Assembly (NCBI RefSeq): GCF_004335005.1
Contig: NZ_RQRT01000020.1
Span: 1 to 55,880, forward strand
Source: Paracoccus nototheniae
GTDB lineage: Bacteria; Pseudomonadota; Alphaproteobacteria; Rhodobacterales; Rhodobacteraceae
DNA length: 55,880 bases
Reading direction: 5' to 3'
The notes beneath the pieces are model-generated. The model had not been told where the DNA came from. It did not search any database and saw only the letters and a list, made by a program, of their open reading frames with translations. The stretch's first letter is position 1. Each line of letters begins with the position of its first letter. The position numbers and the translations under genes were made by a program. Positions 35,734 through 44,656 of the stretch are shown here, piece by piece.

Positions 35734-36647
35734 ACATCCGTCTGTTGCTGCCGGTCCTGTCGCTGGCCATCCTGACCGCTGCCGTCTTCTGGCTGCAGCC
35801 CCGCGCCATGAGCTATATGGGCGTGAACCTGCTGTTCAACCTGGCGGTGCCCATCGCGCTGGCCACGGTGGCGCAGATGATCATCATCATGGTCGGCGAT
35901 ATCGATCTGTCCATCGGCGCCTTCGTCAGCGCCGCCGCCTGCGTGACCGCCGCGATCATGCCGCAGGATCCGGCCCTGGGCTGGGCGATGCTGGCGGGCG
36001 GCGTGGCGATCTATGCCCTGCTGGGCGCCCTGATCGAGGCGCGCCAGCTGCCCGCCATCGTTGTCACCCTTGGCATGTCCTTTGTCTGGAGCGGGCTTGC
36101 CGTCCTGATCCTGCCCACGCCGGGCGGGACCGCGCCGGAATGGCTGGTGGCGATCATGAAATCGCGCCCCCCCGGCGTGCCGATGGCGATCGTGGCCAGC
36201 GTGCTGATCTCGGTCATCGCGCATCTGGTGGTGATGCGATCGGCCCTTGGGGTGCGGCTGCGCGCGCTTGGCGGCAATGCGCGGGCGGTGGTCCGCTCGG
36301 GCCGCTCACCCGTGGCCATGCGGGCAATGGCCTATGCGCTGGCGGGGGTTTTTGCGGTGGCCGCGGGGATGGCGCTGGTCGGGCTGACCACGGCGGGCGA
36401 TGCCAATATCGCGCTGCGCTATACGCTGTTGTCCATCGCCGGGGTGATCCTGGGCGGCGGAGAGTTCTCGGGCGGTCGGGTGTCGGCCGTGGGCGCGGTC
36501 GTGGGCGCGCTGACCCTGACCCTGGCGGGCAGCTTCCTGTCCTTTCTGCGCCTGTCCCCCGACTGGCAGATCGGCGCGCAGGGGGCGATCCTGATCCTTG
36601 TTCTGGCCGCACGCCTTGTGGTTCGCAAGAAAGAGGTCCGCGCATGA
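35730..36647 (+). CDS. Sugar ABC transporter permease 1
   Basis: A 305-residue BPD_transp_2 permease with about eight helices. The block MIIIMVGDIDLSIGAFVSAAA corresponds to the GGIDLSVG motif of RbsC, with GD replacing GG. SALGVRLRALGGNARAVVRSG is the ATPase-contact loop. With the next gene it probably forms a heterodimeric channel. ATGA overlaps with both neighbours. Confidence 0.92.
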   Translation: MNIRLLLPVLSLAILTAAVFWLQPRAMSYMGVNLLFNLAVPIALATVAQMIIIMVGDIDLSIGAFVSAAACVTAAIMPQDPALGWAMLAGGVAIYALLGALIEARQLPAIVVTLGMSFVWSGLAVLILPTPGGTAPEWLVAIMKSRPPGVPMAIVASVLISVIAHLVVMRSALGVRLRALGGNARAVVRSGRSPVAMRAMAYALAGVFAVAAGMALVGLTTAGDANIALRYTLLSIAGVILGGGEFSGGRVSAVGAVVGALTLTLAGSFLSFLRLSPDWQIGAQGAILILVLAARLVVRKKEVRA

Positions 36648-37612
36648 CCCTGTCTTATGATATCTGGCGCCGCCCGTGGTTCTGGGCATGGGTCGCGGCG
36701 GCGGCGGCCTTCGCGGCGACATGGTCGCTCAGTTCCGGCGGGGGTGGCGGGGCAGCCGCGCTGGCCGTGGCGGCCCTGACATTCGGCAGCTTTTCGGTGC
36801 TGGCGGGGCTGGGGCAGATGATGGTCATCACGATGGGGCCGGGCAATATCGACCTGTCCATCCCCGCGACGATCACTCTGGCCGCCACCCTGTCGCTGAA
36901 GCTGATGGGCACGATGCAGGGCGGCACGACCCTTGTCATCGCATCCGGTCTGCTGGTCGCGCTGGCGGTCGGCGCCGGGGCGGGGATTGCCAATTTCGCG
37001 CTGATCCGCCTGCTGCGCATCCCCCCGATCATCGCCACGCTGGCCGCCAGCTTTCTGTATCAGTCGCTGGCGATTTGGTCGAACCGGGGCATCCGGGTGA
37101 AACCGCCGCAGGCGCTGGCCGATTTCACCACCGGGCGCGCCGTGCTGGGCGTTCCCAACATGGCGTGGCTGGCGCTGGCGGCGGCGGTGGTGTTCTGGGT
37201 GATCCTTGAACGCTCGGCCTATGGGCGGCGCGTCATGGCCATCGGCCAGAACGACCGCGCGGCGCGGCTGGCGGGCGTGCCCGTGGACCGCACCCGCGCG
37301 CAGACCTATGTGCTATGCGCGGTGATGGCATCGCTGACCGGCTTTCTGCTGGCCTGCTTTTCGGGCGGTGCCGCGCTGAACATGGGGGCCGAGTTCCTGC
37401 TGATGTCCATCGCCGTCACCGTCATCGGCGGGTCGTCCATCGCGGGCGGCAATTCGAACGTGCCGGGCATCTGGGCGGGGGCGCTGTTCATGTATCTGAT
37501 CGTGTCGATGCTGAATTCCTATGGTTTCGGGGCAGGGGTGCGCCTGCTGCTGACCGGGGTGATCATCATCGCCATCGTCGCTGTCGCCAGTCGGGGAAAA
37601 GGCCGGACATGA
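36644..37612 (+). CDS. Sugar ABC transporter permease 2
   Basis: A 322-residue BPD_transp_2 permease: MMVITMGPGNIDLSIPATI replaces the usual GGIDLSVGS, and YGRRVMAIGQNDRAARLAGVPVDRTRAQTYV is the coupling loop. The first ~50 residues include a Gly-rich helix (SSGGGGGAAALAVAALTFGSF). Two distinct permeases for one double-NBD ATPase is a common arrangement for this class. Overlaps permease 1 and the SMP-30 gene by ATGA. Confidence 0.92.
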   Translation: MTLSYDIWRRPWFWAWVAAAAAFAATWSLSSGGGGGAAALAVAALTFGSFSVLAGLGQMMVITMGPGNIDLSIPATITLAATLSLKLMGTMQGGTTLVIASGLLVALAVGAGAGIANFALIRLLRIPPIIATLAASFLYQSLAIWSNRGIRVKPPQALADFTTGRAVLGVPNMAWLALAAAVVFWVILERSAYGRRVMAIGQNDRAARLAGVPVDRTRAQTYVLCAVMASLTGFLLACFSGGAALNMGAEFLLMSIAVTVIGGSSIAGGNSNVPGIWAGALFMYLIVSMLNSYGFGAGVRLLLTGVIIIAIVAVASRGKGRT

Positions 37613-38526
37613 CCACATTGTATGACACGCGCGATCCGCGCTTTCGCGACCTGATCCATCCGAATGCCCAGCTGGTCCGCATTGCCAGCGGTCTGGAATG
37701 GGCCGAGGGGCCGGTCTGGTTCCCCGCGTCGCAGATGCTGCTGTTTTCCGACATTCCGGCGCAGCGGATGATGCGCTGGACGCCCGATGGCGGGCTGTCG
37801 GTGTTTCGCGGCCAGTCCGATTACAGCAATGGCAACACCCGCGATGCGCAGGGCCGTCTTGTCACCTGCCATCACGGCACACGGTCCGTGACGCGCACCG
37901 GACATGACGGACGCGTCACCGTGCTGGCCGACAGGGGCGAGGGGCTGCGGCTGAATTCGCCCAATGATGTGGTGGTGCATGCCGACGGGTCCGTCTGGTT
38001 CACTGATCCGACCTATGGGATCCTGTCCGATCTGGAGGGCTATCGCGCGGATCCCGAACAGCCCGGCAGTTTCGTCTGGCGCATCCCGGCAGGCGGGGGC
38101 GCCCCGCGCATCGTCTGCCGCGATTTCCGACAGCCGAACGGGCTGTGCTTTTCGCCCGGCGCGCGGTTGCTCTATATTGCCGAATCCGGGATCAGCCACG
38201 ATCCGGGCGTGCCTGCGGTGATCCGGGTCTATGACGTGACCGGCGACGGGCTGAGCGGCGGGCGGGACTTTGCGCGGATCGATGCGGGGCTGCCGGACGG
38301 CATCCGTTGCGATGCGGCGGGCAATCTTTGGTCGTCGGCTGCCGACGGGGTGCATGTCTTTGCCCCCGACGGCACCCTTTTGGGCAAGATCCTGATCCCC
38401 GAGGTCACGGCCAACCTGTGTTTCGGCGGCCCGCGCGGCAACCGCCTGTTCGTCGCGGCGACGACCAGCGTCTATATGCTGGCCGTGAATGCCCGGGAAC
38501 CGGGTCAGTCCGCGATCACATCCTGA
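37609..38526 (+). CDS. SMP-30/gluconolactonase family lactonase
   Basis: A 305-residue six-bladed propeller. The metal-site Glu lies in LEWAEGPVWFP (near residue 33). Other metal and active-site stretches are LNSPNDVVVHADGSVWFTDPTYG, RQPNGLCFSP and LPDGIRCDAAGNLW. Such enzymes open aldonolactones (glucono-, arabinono-, xylono-lactone). Translationally coupled to the importer, it should act on the lactone made from the imported aldose. No dehydrogenase is encoded in this operon, so that step must come from elsewhere, for example the nearby SDR or aldo-keto reductase. Its 3' end overlaps the convergent FAH gene by 22 nt. Confidence 0.88.
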   Translation: MTTLYDTRDPRFRDLIHPNAQLVRIASGLEWAEGPVWFPASQMLLFSDIPAQRMMRWTPDGGLSVFRGQSDYSNGNTRDAQGRLVTCHHGTRSVTRTGHDGRVTVLADRGEGLRLNSPNDVVVHADGSVWFTDPTYGILSDLEGYRADPEQPGSFVWRIPAGGGAPRIVCRDFRQPNGLCFSPGARLLYIAESGISHDPGVPAVIRVYDVTGDGLSGGRDFARIDAGLPDGIRCDAAGNLWSSAADGVHVFAPDGTLLGKILIPEVTANLCFGGPRGNRLFVAATTSVYMLAVNAREPGQSAITS

Positions 38527-39347
38527 CGCTGCTGGCCTAGCCCGTCGATGCCCAGCTCGACCACATCGCCTGCCTTCAGGAAACGCTGCGGTTTCATGCC
38601 CATGCCCACACCCGGCGGCGTCCCGGTCGAGATCACGTCGCCCGGATGCAAGGTCATGAACTGGCTGAGGTAATGGATCAGGAAGGGCACCTGATAGACC
38701 ATCGTCCGGGTCGACCCGTCCTGCATCTTGTCGCCATTCACCGTCAGCCACATCCCCAGATCCTGCGGGTCCGCCACCTCGTCCGGGGTCACCAGCCAGG
38801 GGCCGATCTGGCCAAAATTGTCGCAGGACTTGCCCTTGGTCCATTGGCCCGAACGCTCGGTCTGAAAGGCCCGCTCGGAGACGTCATTGGTGACCGCAAA
38901 ACCCGCGACATGCGACATCGCCTCGGCCTCGGTCACATATTTGGCGGGCTTTCCGATGATGACGGCCAGCTCGACCTCCCAATCGGTCTTTTCGCTGCCG
39001 CGCGGGATCACGATCGGATCATGGGGGCCGCAGATGGCGCTGGTGGCTTTCATGAAGATCACCGGCTCGGGCGGGACATCCATGCCGGATTCGGCGGCGT
39101 GATCGGCATAGTTCAGGCCGATGCAGATGAACTTGCCGGTGCCTGCCACGGGGGGCCCGAGGCGCGGGTCGCCCCACACGACGCGCAGCGCGTCCATATC
39201 CAGCGCTGCCAGACGCGCCAGCGCATCAGGATGCAGCGCCGCGCCCGACAGATCGGGCAGATGCGCGGACAGATCGCGGATGCTGCCATCGGCATGGATC
39301 AGGCCGGGCTTTTCGGCCCCCGGTGCGCCATAGCGAACAAGTTTCAT
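38505..39347 (-). CDS. Fumarylacetoacetate hydrolase family, likely 2,4-diketo-3-deoxy-L-fuconate hydrolase
   Basis: A 280-residue FAH-family protein. Metal ligands are visible: the ExE of TDWEVELAVIIGK and the Asp of VTNDVSERAFQ. Other typical pieces are GLNYADHAAESG, KATSAICGPHDPI, GKSCDNFGQIGPWLV and TGTPPGVGMG. In non-phosphorylative L-fucose and L-rhamnose routes this family splits 2,4-diketo-3-deoxy-L-fuconate into pyruvate and L-lactate. Position next to the SDR and dehydratase supports that role. Last gene of the minus-strand operon from 44541. Confidence 0.83.
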   Translation of the reverse strand: MKLVRYGAPGAEKPGLIHADGSIRDLSAHLPDLSGAALHPDALARLAALDMDALRVVWGDPRLGPPVAGTGKFICIGLNYADHAAESGMDVPPEPVIFMKATSAICGPHDPIVIPRGSEKTDWEVELAVIIGKPAKYVTEAEAMSHVAGFAVTNDVSERAFQTERSGQWTKGKSCDNFGQIGPWLVTPDEVADPQDLGMWLTVNGDKMQDGSTRTMVYQVPFLIHYLSQFMTLHPGDVISTGTPPGVGMGMKPQRFLKAGDVVELGIDGLGQQRQDVIAD

Positions 39348-39362
39348 GTCGTCTTCCTCAAC

Positions 39363-40091
39363 TCAGATGGTCCAGCCGCCATCGATACAGACGGCTTGTC
39401 CGGTGGTATAGGTCGCCCCGGCCAGATAGACGGCCAGCGCGGCGATTTCGTCGGCCTGCGCGATCCGGCCCATCGGCTGGCGCGCCACAAAGGCCGCGCG
39501 CGCGGCATCCGCATCGCCGGTCGCCGCCAGCCGCTGATCCAGCGAGGGCGACTGCACCGTCCCCGGACAGATCGCATTGCAGCGGATACCCACGCCCACA
39601 TAATCCACCGCGACCGATTTCGTCAGGCCCAGCACAGCAGCCTTGGTGGTGGAATAGGCGAAGCGGTTCGGCACGCCTTTGACCGAGGACGCGACCGAGG
39701 ACATGTTGATGATCGCCCCCTGTCCCCGCTCGATCATGCCGGGCAGAACCGCGCGGATCATCCGCACCATCGCCCGCACGTTCAGATCGAAGGCGAAATC
39801 CAGATCACTGTCGGGCATGTCCAGAATGCTGCCCGCATGCACCACGCCGGCGCAGTTGAACAGCACATCGACCGGCCCCAGCCCGGCGCAGAAATCGGTG
39901 ACCGCAGCCGCGTCTAGAACATCCAGCCGCGCGATGCGGCAGCCGTCCAGCCCCGCCAGACCGGCATCATTGATATCGGTGGCGATCACCTCGGCCCCCG
40001 CATTCGCAAAGGCCAGCGCGGTGGCACGGCCGATGCCCTGGGCCGCGGCGGTGATCAGGACGCGCTGTCCCGCAAGGCTTGTCGTCGTCAT
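39363..40091 (-). CDS. SDR oxidoreductase, likely 2-keto-3-deoxy-L-fuconate dehydrogenase
   Basis: A 242-residue classical SDR. The cofactor motif is altered to TAAAQGIG (usually TGxxxGIG). NCAGVVHAG, catalytic Ser in NMSSVASS and YSTTK for the Tyr-Lys pair are intact, and it ends TGQAVCIDGGWTI. In the L-fucose route such an enzyme oxidises 2-keto-3-deoxy-L-fuconate at C4. Start at ATG 40091 with AAGGA about 8 nt upstream; an in-frame GTG at 40106 is less likely. Between the dehydratase (15-nt gap) and the FAH hydrolase. Confidence 0.83.
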   Translation of the reverse strand: MTTTSLAGQRVLITAAAQGIGRATALAFANAGAEVIATDINDAGLAGLDGCRIARLDVLDAAAVTDFCAGLGPVDVLFNCAGVVHAGSILDMPDSDLDFAFDLNVRAMVRMIRAVLPGMIERGQGAIINMSSVASSVKGVPNRFAYSTTKAAVLGLTKSVAVDYVGVGIRCNAICPGTVQSPSLDQRLAATGDADAARAAFVARQPMGRIAQADEIAALAVYLAGATYTTGQAVCIDGGWTI

Positions 40092-40106
40092 CAGGGGTTC
40101 CTTCAC

Positions 40107-41639
40107 CTACATCACCGCGCCGATCTGCCAGGGCACGAATTCGACCGCGCCAAAGCCCTGCTCTTCGCTTTTCGTCTCTTCGCCCGAGGCGACGCGCAGC
40201 ATCAGATCAAAAATCTCGGCGCCTTTTTCGGGCAGGGTGACGCCCGACAGGATCGCGCCGCAATCGACATCCATATCGGGCTGCATCCGCCGCCACAGAT
40301 CGGGGTTCGAGGCGATCTTGATGCAGGGGACGGGCCGGTATCCCGACACGCTGCCCCGCCCTGTGGTAAAGGCGATCAGATTGGCACCCGAGGCGATCTG
40401 GCCCGTGACCGAACAGGGATCATAGCCGGGGCTGTCCATGAACACGAAACCGGGCCGGTCGATGGGTTCGGCGTATTTGTAAACCTCGGACAGCGGCGCC
40501 GCGCCGCCCTTGGCCACGGCGCCCAGACTTTTTTCCAGGATCGTGGTCAGCCCGCCGCGCTTGTTGCCGGGCGAGGGGTTGTTGTCCATCTCGCCGAAAT
40601 TGCGGGCGGTGTAATCCTCCCACCAGTCGATCAGATCGATCAGCTTGCGGCCCGTCGCCTCATCCGCGCGGCGGGTCAGCAGATGTTCCGCGCCATAGAT
40701 CTCGGATGTTTCCGACAGGATCGAGATGCCCCCCTGTCCGACCAGCAGATCGGATGCCACGCCAAGCGCCGGATTCGCGGTGATCCCGGAATAGCCGTCC
40801 GATCCGCCGCATTGCATCCCCAGAACCAGCTTGCCCGCAGGGGCCGGCTGGCGCGTGGCGCGATCCGTCTCGACCGCCAGATCGCGCAGCAGGGCGACGC
40901 CCTTGTCCACGGTCGCCCGCGTGCCGCCGGTCTGCTGGATGGTCATATAGCGGAACCGCGCGCTGTCCTTCAGCACCTGCCGGTCGATCAGGTCGGAAAT
41001 CTGCATGACCTCGCAGCCCAGTCCCACCATCAGGATGGCCCCGAAATTGGGGTTGTGACCATAGCCCGCGATGGTGCGGAACAGTGTCTCGTATCCCTCG
41101 CCCTTGCCGGACATGCCGCAGCCGGTGCCATGCACGATCGGCACGATGCCGTCGACGTTGGGATAATCGCGCAGCCAGCCCTGCCGTTCGACCTCTTCGG
41201 CGATGAACCGCGCGACCGAGCCTGCGCAGTTCACCGAGGTGAGGATGCCGATGTAATTGCGCGTCCCCACCCGGCCCGAGGGGCGGTGAAACCCGCGAAA
41301 GCTGGCCGGGGGGCCGGGCGCGGGCAGCGGTTCGACCGACTGGCCAAAGCCGTAATCCTGCCGATGCGCGCCCATGCCAAGGTTCTGGACATGCACATGC
41401 GCGCCGACCGGAATGGCCGTCGTCGCCACGCCGATGATCTGGCCGTATTTCAGCACCGGATCGCCCGCGGCGATGGCGCGGATGGCGACCTTGTGGCCCG
41501 CGGGGATGGCCTCGGACGCCGTCACGCCCCCGTCCAGCGGCGCGCCGGGCGGCAGGGCGGTCAGCGCCACCATGATATTGTCGCGCGGATGCAGCCGCAG
41601 GGCCGTCGGGGTCGCAGAGGTTGCAGGAATGTCTGTCAC
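40107..41639 (-). CDS. UxaA-family sugar-acid dehydratase, probable L-fuconate dehydratase
   Basis: A 510-residue altronate-dehydratase-type enzyme. N-terminal SAF domain (residues 12-90, IMVALTALPPGAPL to GAHVHVQNLG), then the main domain with GRVGTRNYIGILTSVNCAGSVA, HGTGCGM, GLGCEVMQ, QCGGSDGYSGITANPALG and FMDSPGYDPCSVTGQIA. The several Cys fit the family's iron-dependent active site. Homologues dehydrate altronate or galactarate. In this cluster it fills the step L-fuconate to 2-keto-3-deoxy-L-fuconate, a role for which the split uxaA genes of the C. jejuni fucose locus are a precedent. GTG start at 41639, 65 bp after the ATPase gene. Confidence 0.85.
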   Translation of the reverse strand: MTDIPATSATPTALRLHPRDNIMVALTALPPGAPLDGGVTASEAIPAGHKVAIRAIAAGDPVLKYGQIIGVATTAIPVGAHVHVQNLGMGAHRQDYGFGQSVEPLPAPGPPASFRGFHRPSGRVGTRNYIGILTSVNCAGSVARFIAEEVERQGWLRDYPNVDGIVPIVHGTGCGMSGKGEGYETLFRTIAGYGHNPNFGAILMVGLGCEVMQISDLIDRQVLKDSARFRYMTIQQTGGTRATVDKGVALLRDLAVETDRATRQPAPAGKLVLGMQCGGSDGYSGITANPALGVASDLLVGQGGISILSETSEIYGAEHLLTRRADEATGRKLIDLIDWWEDYTARNFGEMDNNPSPGNKRGGLTTILEKSLGAVAKGGAAPLSEVYKYAEPIDRPGFVFMDSPGYDPCSVTGQIASGANLIAFTTGRGSVSGYRPVPCIKIASNPDLWRRMQPDMDVDCGAILSGVTLPEKGAEIFDLMLRVASGEETKSEEQGFGAVEFVPWQIGAVM

Positions 41640-41703
41640 AGGGTCACCACGCGTCTGGATGGCTGGCGGCGCAGGTACGCTGCCGGGGCTGTCGATGGTT
41701 GGG

Positions 41704-42492
41704 TCATGTCACGACCTCGGGGGCCGCACCTTCGGGGCGGCGCGCGCGCCATGCGTCGGGCAGGGCGCCCTTGACGATCAGGCTCAGCGCGTCGTCCTTG
41801 GTGATCTCGTCGATGGGATGGGCACCGACGACGCGGCCCTTGTTCATGACCACCACCCGGTCGCACAGATCGAAGACGTCGTGCAGATCGTGGCTGACCA
41901 GAAAGATGCCGATCCCGTCGGCCTGCAATTGCCGGATCAGACCGGCGACCATGGCCGTCTCGGATGGCCCAAGGGCGGCGGTCGGTTCGTCCATGATCAG
42001 CACGCGGGTGTCGAAATAGATCGCCCGCGCGATGGCGATCACCTGCCGCTGTCCCCCCGACAGGCTGGAGACGGGATCGCGGAGGTTATTGAAATTGGGG
42101 TTCAGCCGGGCCAGCACCTCGCGCGCGGCGCGCAGCATGGCGCTGTCGTCCAGATTGCCAAAGCGGGTCTTCAGTTCCCGGCCCAGGAACAGGTTGGCGG
42201 GCGCGTCCAGATGATCGGCCAGCGCCAGCGTCTGATAGATCGTCTCGATCCCCTTGGCGCGGGCGTCGTTGGGTTCGGAAAAGCTGACCGGCTGGCCGTT
42301 CACGCGGATCTCTCCGCTGCTGGGGGCCATCGCGCCCGACAGGATGCGCATCAGGCAGGATTTGCCCGCGCCGTTATGGCCCAGCAGCCCCAAGACCTCG
42401 CCCGGATACAGGCTGACCGAGACGTGATCGACGGCGCGCACGCCCCCGAAATGCTTTTCGATGTCGATCATCTCGACCAGCGGCTGTGCCAT
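41704..42492 (-). CDS. Sugar ABC transporter ATP-binding protein, single NBD
   Basis: A 262-residue single-domain ATPase: Walker [11 protein letters not shown], signature LSGGQRQ, Walker [11 protein letters not shown] and H-loop [28 protein letters not shown] follows the Q-loop, a pattern shared with the ATPase at 10563. AGGAGG lies about 6 nt before ATG 42492; the 7 extra in-frame codons upstream are not part of the family. Partner of the binding protein and permease just upstream on the same strand. Confidence 0.93.
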   Translation of the reverse strand: MAQPLVEMIDIEKHFGGVRAVDHVSVSLYPGEVLGLLGHNGAGKSCLMRILSGAMAPSSGEIRVNGQPVSFSEPNDARAKGIETIYQTLALADHLDAPANLFLGRELKTRFGNLDDSAMLRAAREVLARLNPNFNNLRDPVSSLSGGQRQVIAIARAIYFDTRVLIMDEPTAALGPSETAMVAGLIRQLQADGIGIFLVSHDLHDVFDLCDRVVVMNKGRVVGAHPIDEITKDDALSLIVKGALPDAWRARRPEGAAPEVVT

Positions 42493-42542
42493 CCCGGCCT
42501 CCTTTCGCGGCAAAAGGGGAGGGGCCCGTGGCCCCGCCCGGT

Positions 42543-43481
42543 TCAGTAGAGGACGTTCTGCGCCTCGTCGGAATCGATATTGGTCTGATCGACCATCACC
42601 ACCCCGGTATTGATGAACGGCTCGACCGTGTCGCCCGCCAGCACGGCCATGACTGTCTGGACGCCCAGCTCTCCCATCGCGAAGGATCCCTGAACGGCGG
42701 TGGCGGTCAGCACGCCATCGCGCACGAACTGCTGCAGATCCTCGTTGCCGTCAAAGCCAAGCGCGACCAGTTCGCCCGCGCGGCCCGCCTGCATGATGGC
42801 GCGGCCCATGCCCACGGCGGTGGGTTCATTGGCGCCGAAGATCCCCACCAGATCGGGGTTCGAGGCCAGCATGTCGGTGGTCTGGTTCAGCGCATTGGCC
42901 ATCTGGCTTTGCGAATACAGCGGGCCCACGATTTCCAGTTCGGAATTGGCGGCCAAATAGTCGGTGAAACAGCCCACCCGTCCGATTTCGGACCCCACAC
43001 CCGCGACATAGGACATGATGCCGACCTTGCCCGTCGTCCCGGCCTCATCGATCATCCGCTGCGCCACCTGTTCGCCCGCCGCGCAATTGTCGGTGGACAG
43101 GAAGGACTGGAACGCGCCCTCCGCACCCTCGCCAAGCGTGCTGTCGATGATGACGACCGGAATACCGGATTCGTAGGCGCGCCGCACGACGGGGATCAGC
43201 GCCTCGGGGTCCGATGGCGCCAGCACAATCGCGGCGACGCCGCGATTGATGGCGTTTTCGACCAGATTGACCTGATCGGCCACGGCGCTTTCGGCGGTTG
43301 GACCGTCGAAGCTGAGCGTGTGTTCGGATTGCCCCTCGATCGCGGCCTGTGCGCCCAGATTGACGTTCTGCCAGAAATTCGAGTTGGTCGTCTTGACGAT
43401 CACCGCGATCTCTCCGGCTTGTGCGGTGGCTGCGGTCACGGCCAGGGCCGATACGGCAAGGCATGTCTTCAGCAGGGTCAT
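42543..43481 (-). CDS. Sugar ABC transporter substrate-binding protein
   Basis: A 312-residue RbsB-class binding protein. Signal peptide about 1-22 (ATAQA|GE), then [56 protein letters not shown] and [19 protein letters not shown]. Two Cys (DNCAAG and VGCFTD) probably form a disulfide. It belongs to the GntR-controlled operon with fucose-type enzymes, so L-fucose or a related aldose is the likely ligand. Confidence 0.9.
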   Translation of the reverse strand: MTLLKTCLAVSALAVTAATAQAGEIAVIVKTTNSNFWQNVNLGAQAAIEGQSEHTLSFDGPTAESAVADQVNLVENAINRGVAAIVLAPSDPEALIPVVRRAYESGIPVVIIDSTLGEGAEGAFQSFLSTDNCAAGEQVAQRMIDEAGTTGKVGIMSYVAGVGSEIGRVGCFTDYLAANSELEIVGPLYSQSQMANALNQTTDMLASNPDLVGIFGANEPTAVGMGRAIMQAGRAGELVALGFDGNEDLQQFVRDGVLTATAVQGSFAMGELGVQTVMAVLAGDTVEPFINTGVVMVDQTNIDSDEAQNVLY

Positions 43482-43515
43482 CTGGTTTCCTCCTCCGATG
43501 ATGATGGTGTCTGGC

Positions 43516-44541
43516 CTAGCGGCGGTTGCGGACCTGATCGATCCAGACGGCGCCGATCACGACCAATCCGATGACGATCTGCTGGATGAAGGCCGAGACG
43601 CCCGACATGTTCAGACCGTTCCTGAGGATGCCGATGATGAAGGCGCCGATCATCGTGCCCGCGATGGTGCCCACGCCGCCCGACAGCGACGCCCCCCCGA
43701 TCACCGCCGCCGCGATGGCGTCCAGTTCATACATCACCCCCTCGCTTGGCTGGGCGGTGACAAGACGCGACATCAGCACGTTGCCCGCCAGCCCCGCCAG
43801 CGCGCCGGACATGGTATAGGCATACATCTTGGTCCAGTCGACCTTGACGCCCGACAGCCGCGCGGCTTCCTCGTTCGATCCGGTGGCATAGATGTGGCGC
43901 CCGATCTGGCGGCGGCGCAGCAGATAGGTCGCGGCGATGGCCACGATCAGCAGCAGGATCGCCGGATAGGGAATGCCGGGAAAGATCACGCGGGGAAAGC
44001 CGTTCGGCTGCATCTCGACCACGCGGAACAGCGCGCCATTGCCAAGCCGGCCAAAGCCTGCACCCAGTTGCGAAATCGGCGTCGCCCCGGTCAGTTGCAG
44101 CGCCAAGCCGCGCGCGATCAGCATCATCCCAAGCGTCGCCACGAAAGGCGGGATGCGCAGCCGGGTGATGACGAAACCGTTGAAGGCCCCGCAGGCCGCC
44201 CCGGCCAGAACGCCCATGCACATCGCGGGCACGACCGGCAGCCCGGCCTTGACCGCCATCGCCGACACCACCCCCGACAGGGCCAGCACCGATCCGACCG
44301 ACAGATCGATCCCGCCGGTGATGATGACCATGGTCAACCCGATCCCCAGCAGCCCGATGACCGAGGTCTGCAACAGCACCGTCAGCCCGTTATTGACCGA
44401 CAGGAATGACGGGCTGGCCATGGCGAATCCCATGATCAGCAAGATCAGCGTCAGCAAGGCGGATGCGCGGTGCAGCTGATCGCGGGCGATCATCAGCCTG
44501 CGTTCCTTGCCATTGGCCCAAGGCTTGCTTGCGTCCGTCAT
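43516..44541 (-). CDS. Sugar ABC transporter permease (RbsC type)
   Basis: A 341-residue permease: LTMVIITGGIDLSVGSVLALSG, LRIPPFVATLGMMLIARGLAL, IYATGSNEEAARLSGVKVDWTKMYAYT, and the terminal region FIIGILRNGLNMSGVSAFIQQIVIGLVVIGAV. Start ATG 44541 has GGAGGA 4 nt upstream. First gene of the minus-strand operon; it faces the GntR gene across 115 bp that carry the shared operator block. Confidence 0.93.
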   Translation of the reverse strand: MTDASKPWANGKERRLMIARDQLHRASALLTLILLIMGFAMASPSFLSVNNGLTVLLQTSVIGLLGIGLTMVIITGGIDLSVGSVLALSGVVSAMAVKAGLPVVPAMCMGVLAGAACGAFNGFVITRLRIPPFVATLGMMLIARGLALQLTGATPISQLGAGFGRLGNGALFRVVEMQPNGFPRVIFPGIPYPAILLLIVAIAATYLLRRRQIGRHIYATGSNEEAARLSGVKVDWTKMYAYTMSGALAGLAGNVLMSRLVTAQPSEGVMYELDAIAAAVIGGASLSGGVGTIAGTMIGAFIIGILRNGLNMSGVSAFIQQIVIGLVVIGAVWIDQVRNRR

Positions 44542-44593
44542 CGTTCCTCCCCGACCGATGGTGTCACTTGCTCGCCCAGCATGTGCAGCGGGC

Positions 44594-44631
44594 TTGCACC
44601 TGTCAACGGTTTTTAATAATTTAGGACAAAT
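44594..44631 (+). promoter_or_regulatory. Promoter and probable GntR operator, copy A
   Basis: TTGCAC (44594-44599) and TAATTT (44617-44622) with a 17-bp spacer form a promoter towards the GntR gene. Inside it begins a block (44606-44630: ACGGTTT, AT-rich core, then ATTT.G.ACAAA) that recurs upstream of the amidohydrolase at 46541. The right part TTTAGGACAAAT is a degenerate form of the TTTNGTACNAAA-type site used by FCD-GntR regulators. Confidence 0.6.
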
Positions 44632-44656
44632 ACAGACCTCGTCACAGGGCAGGCCG

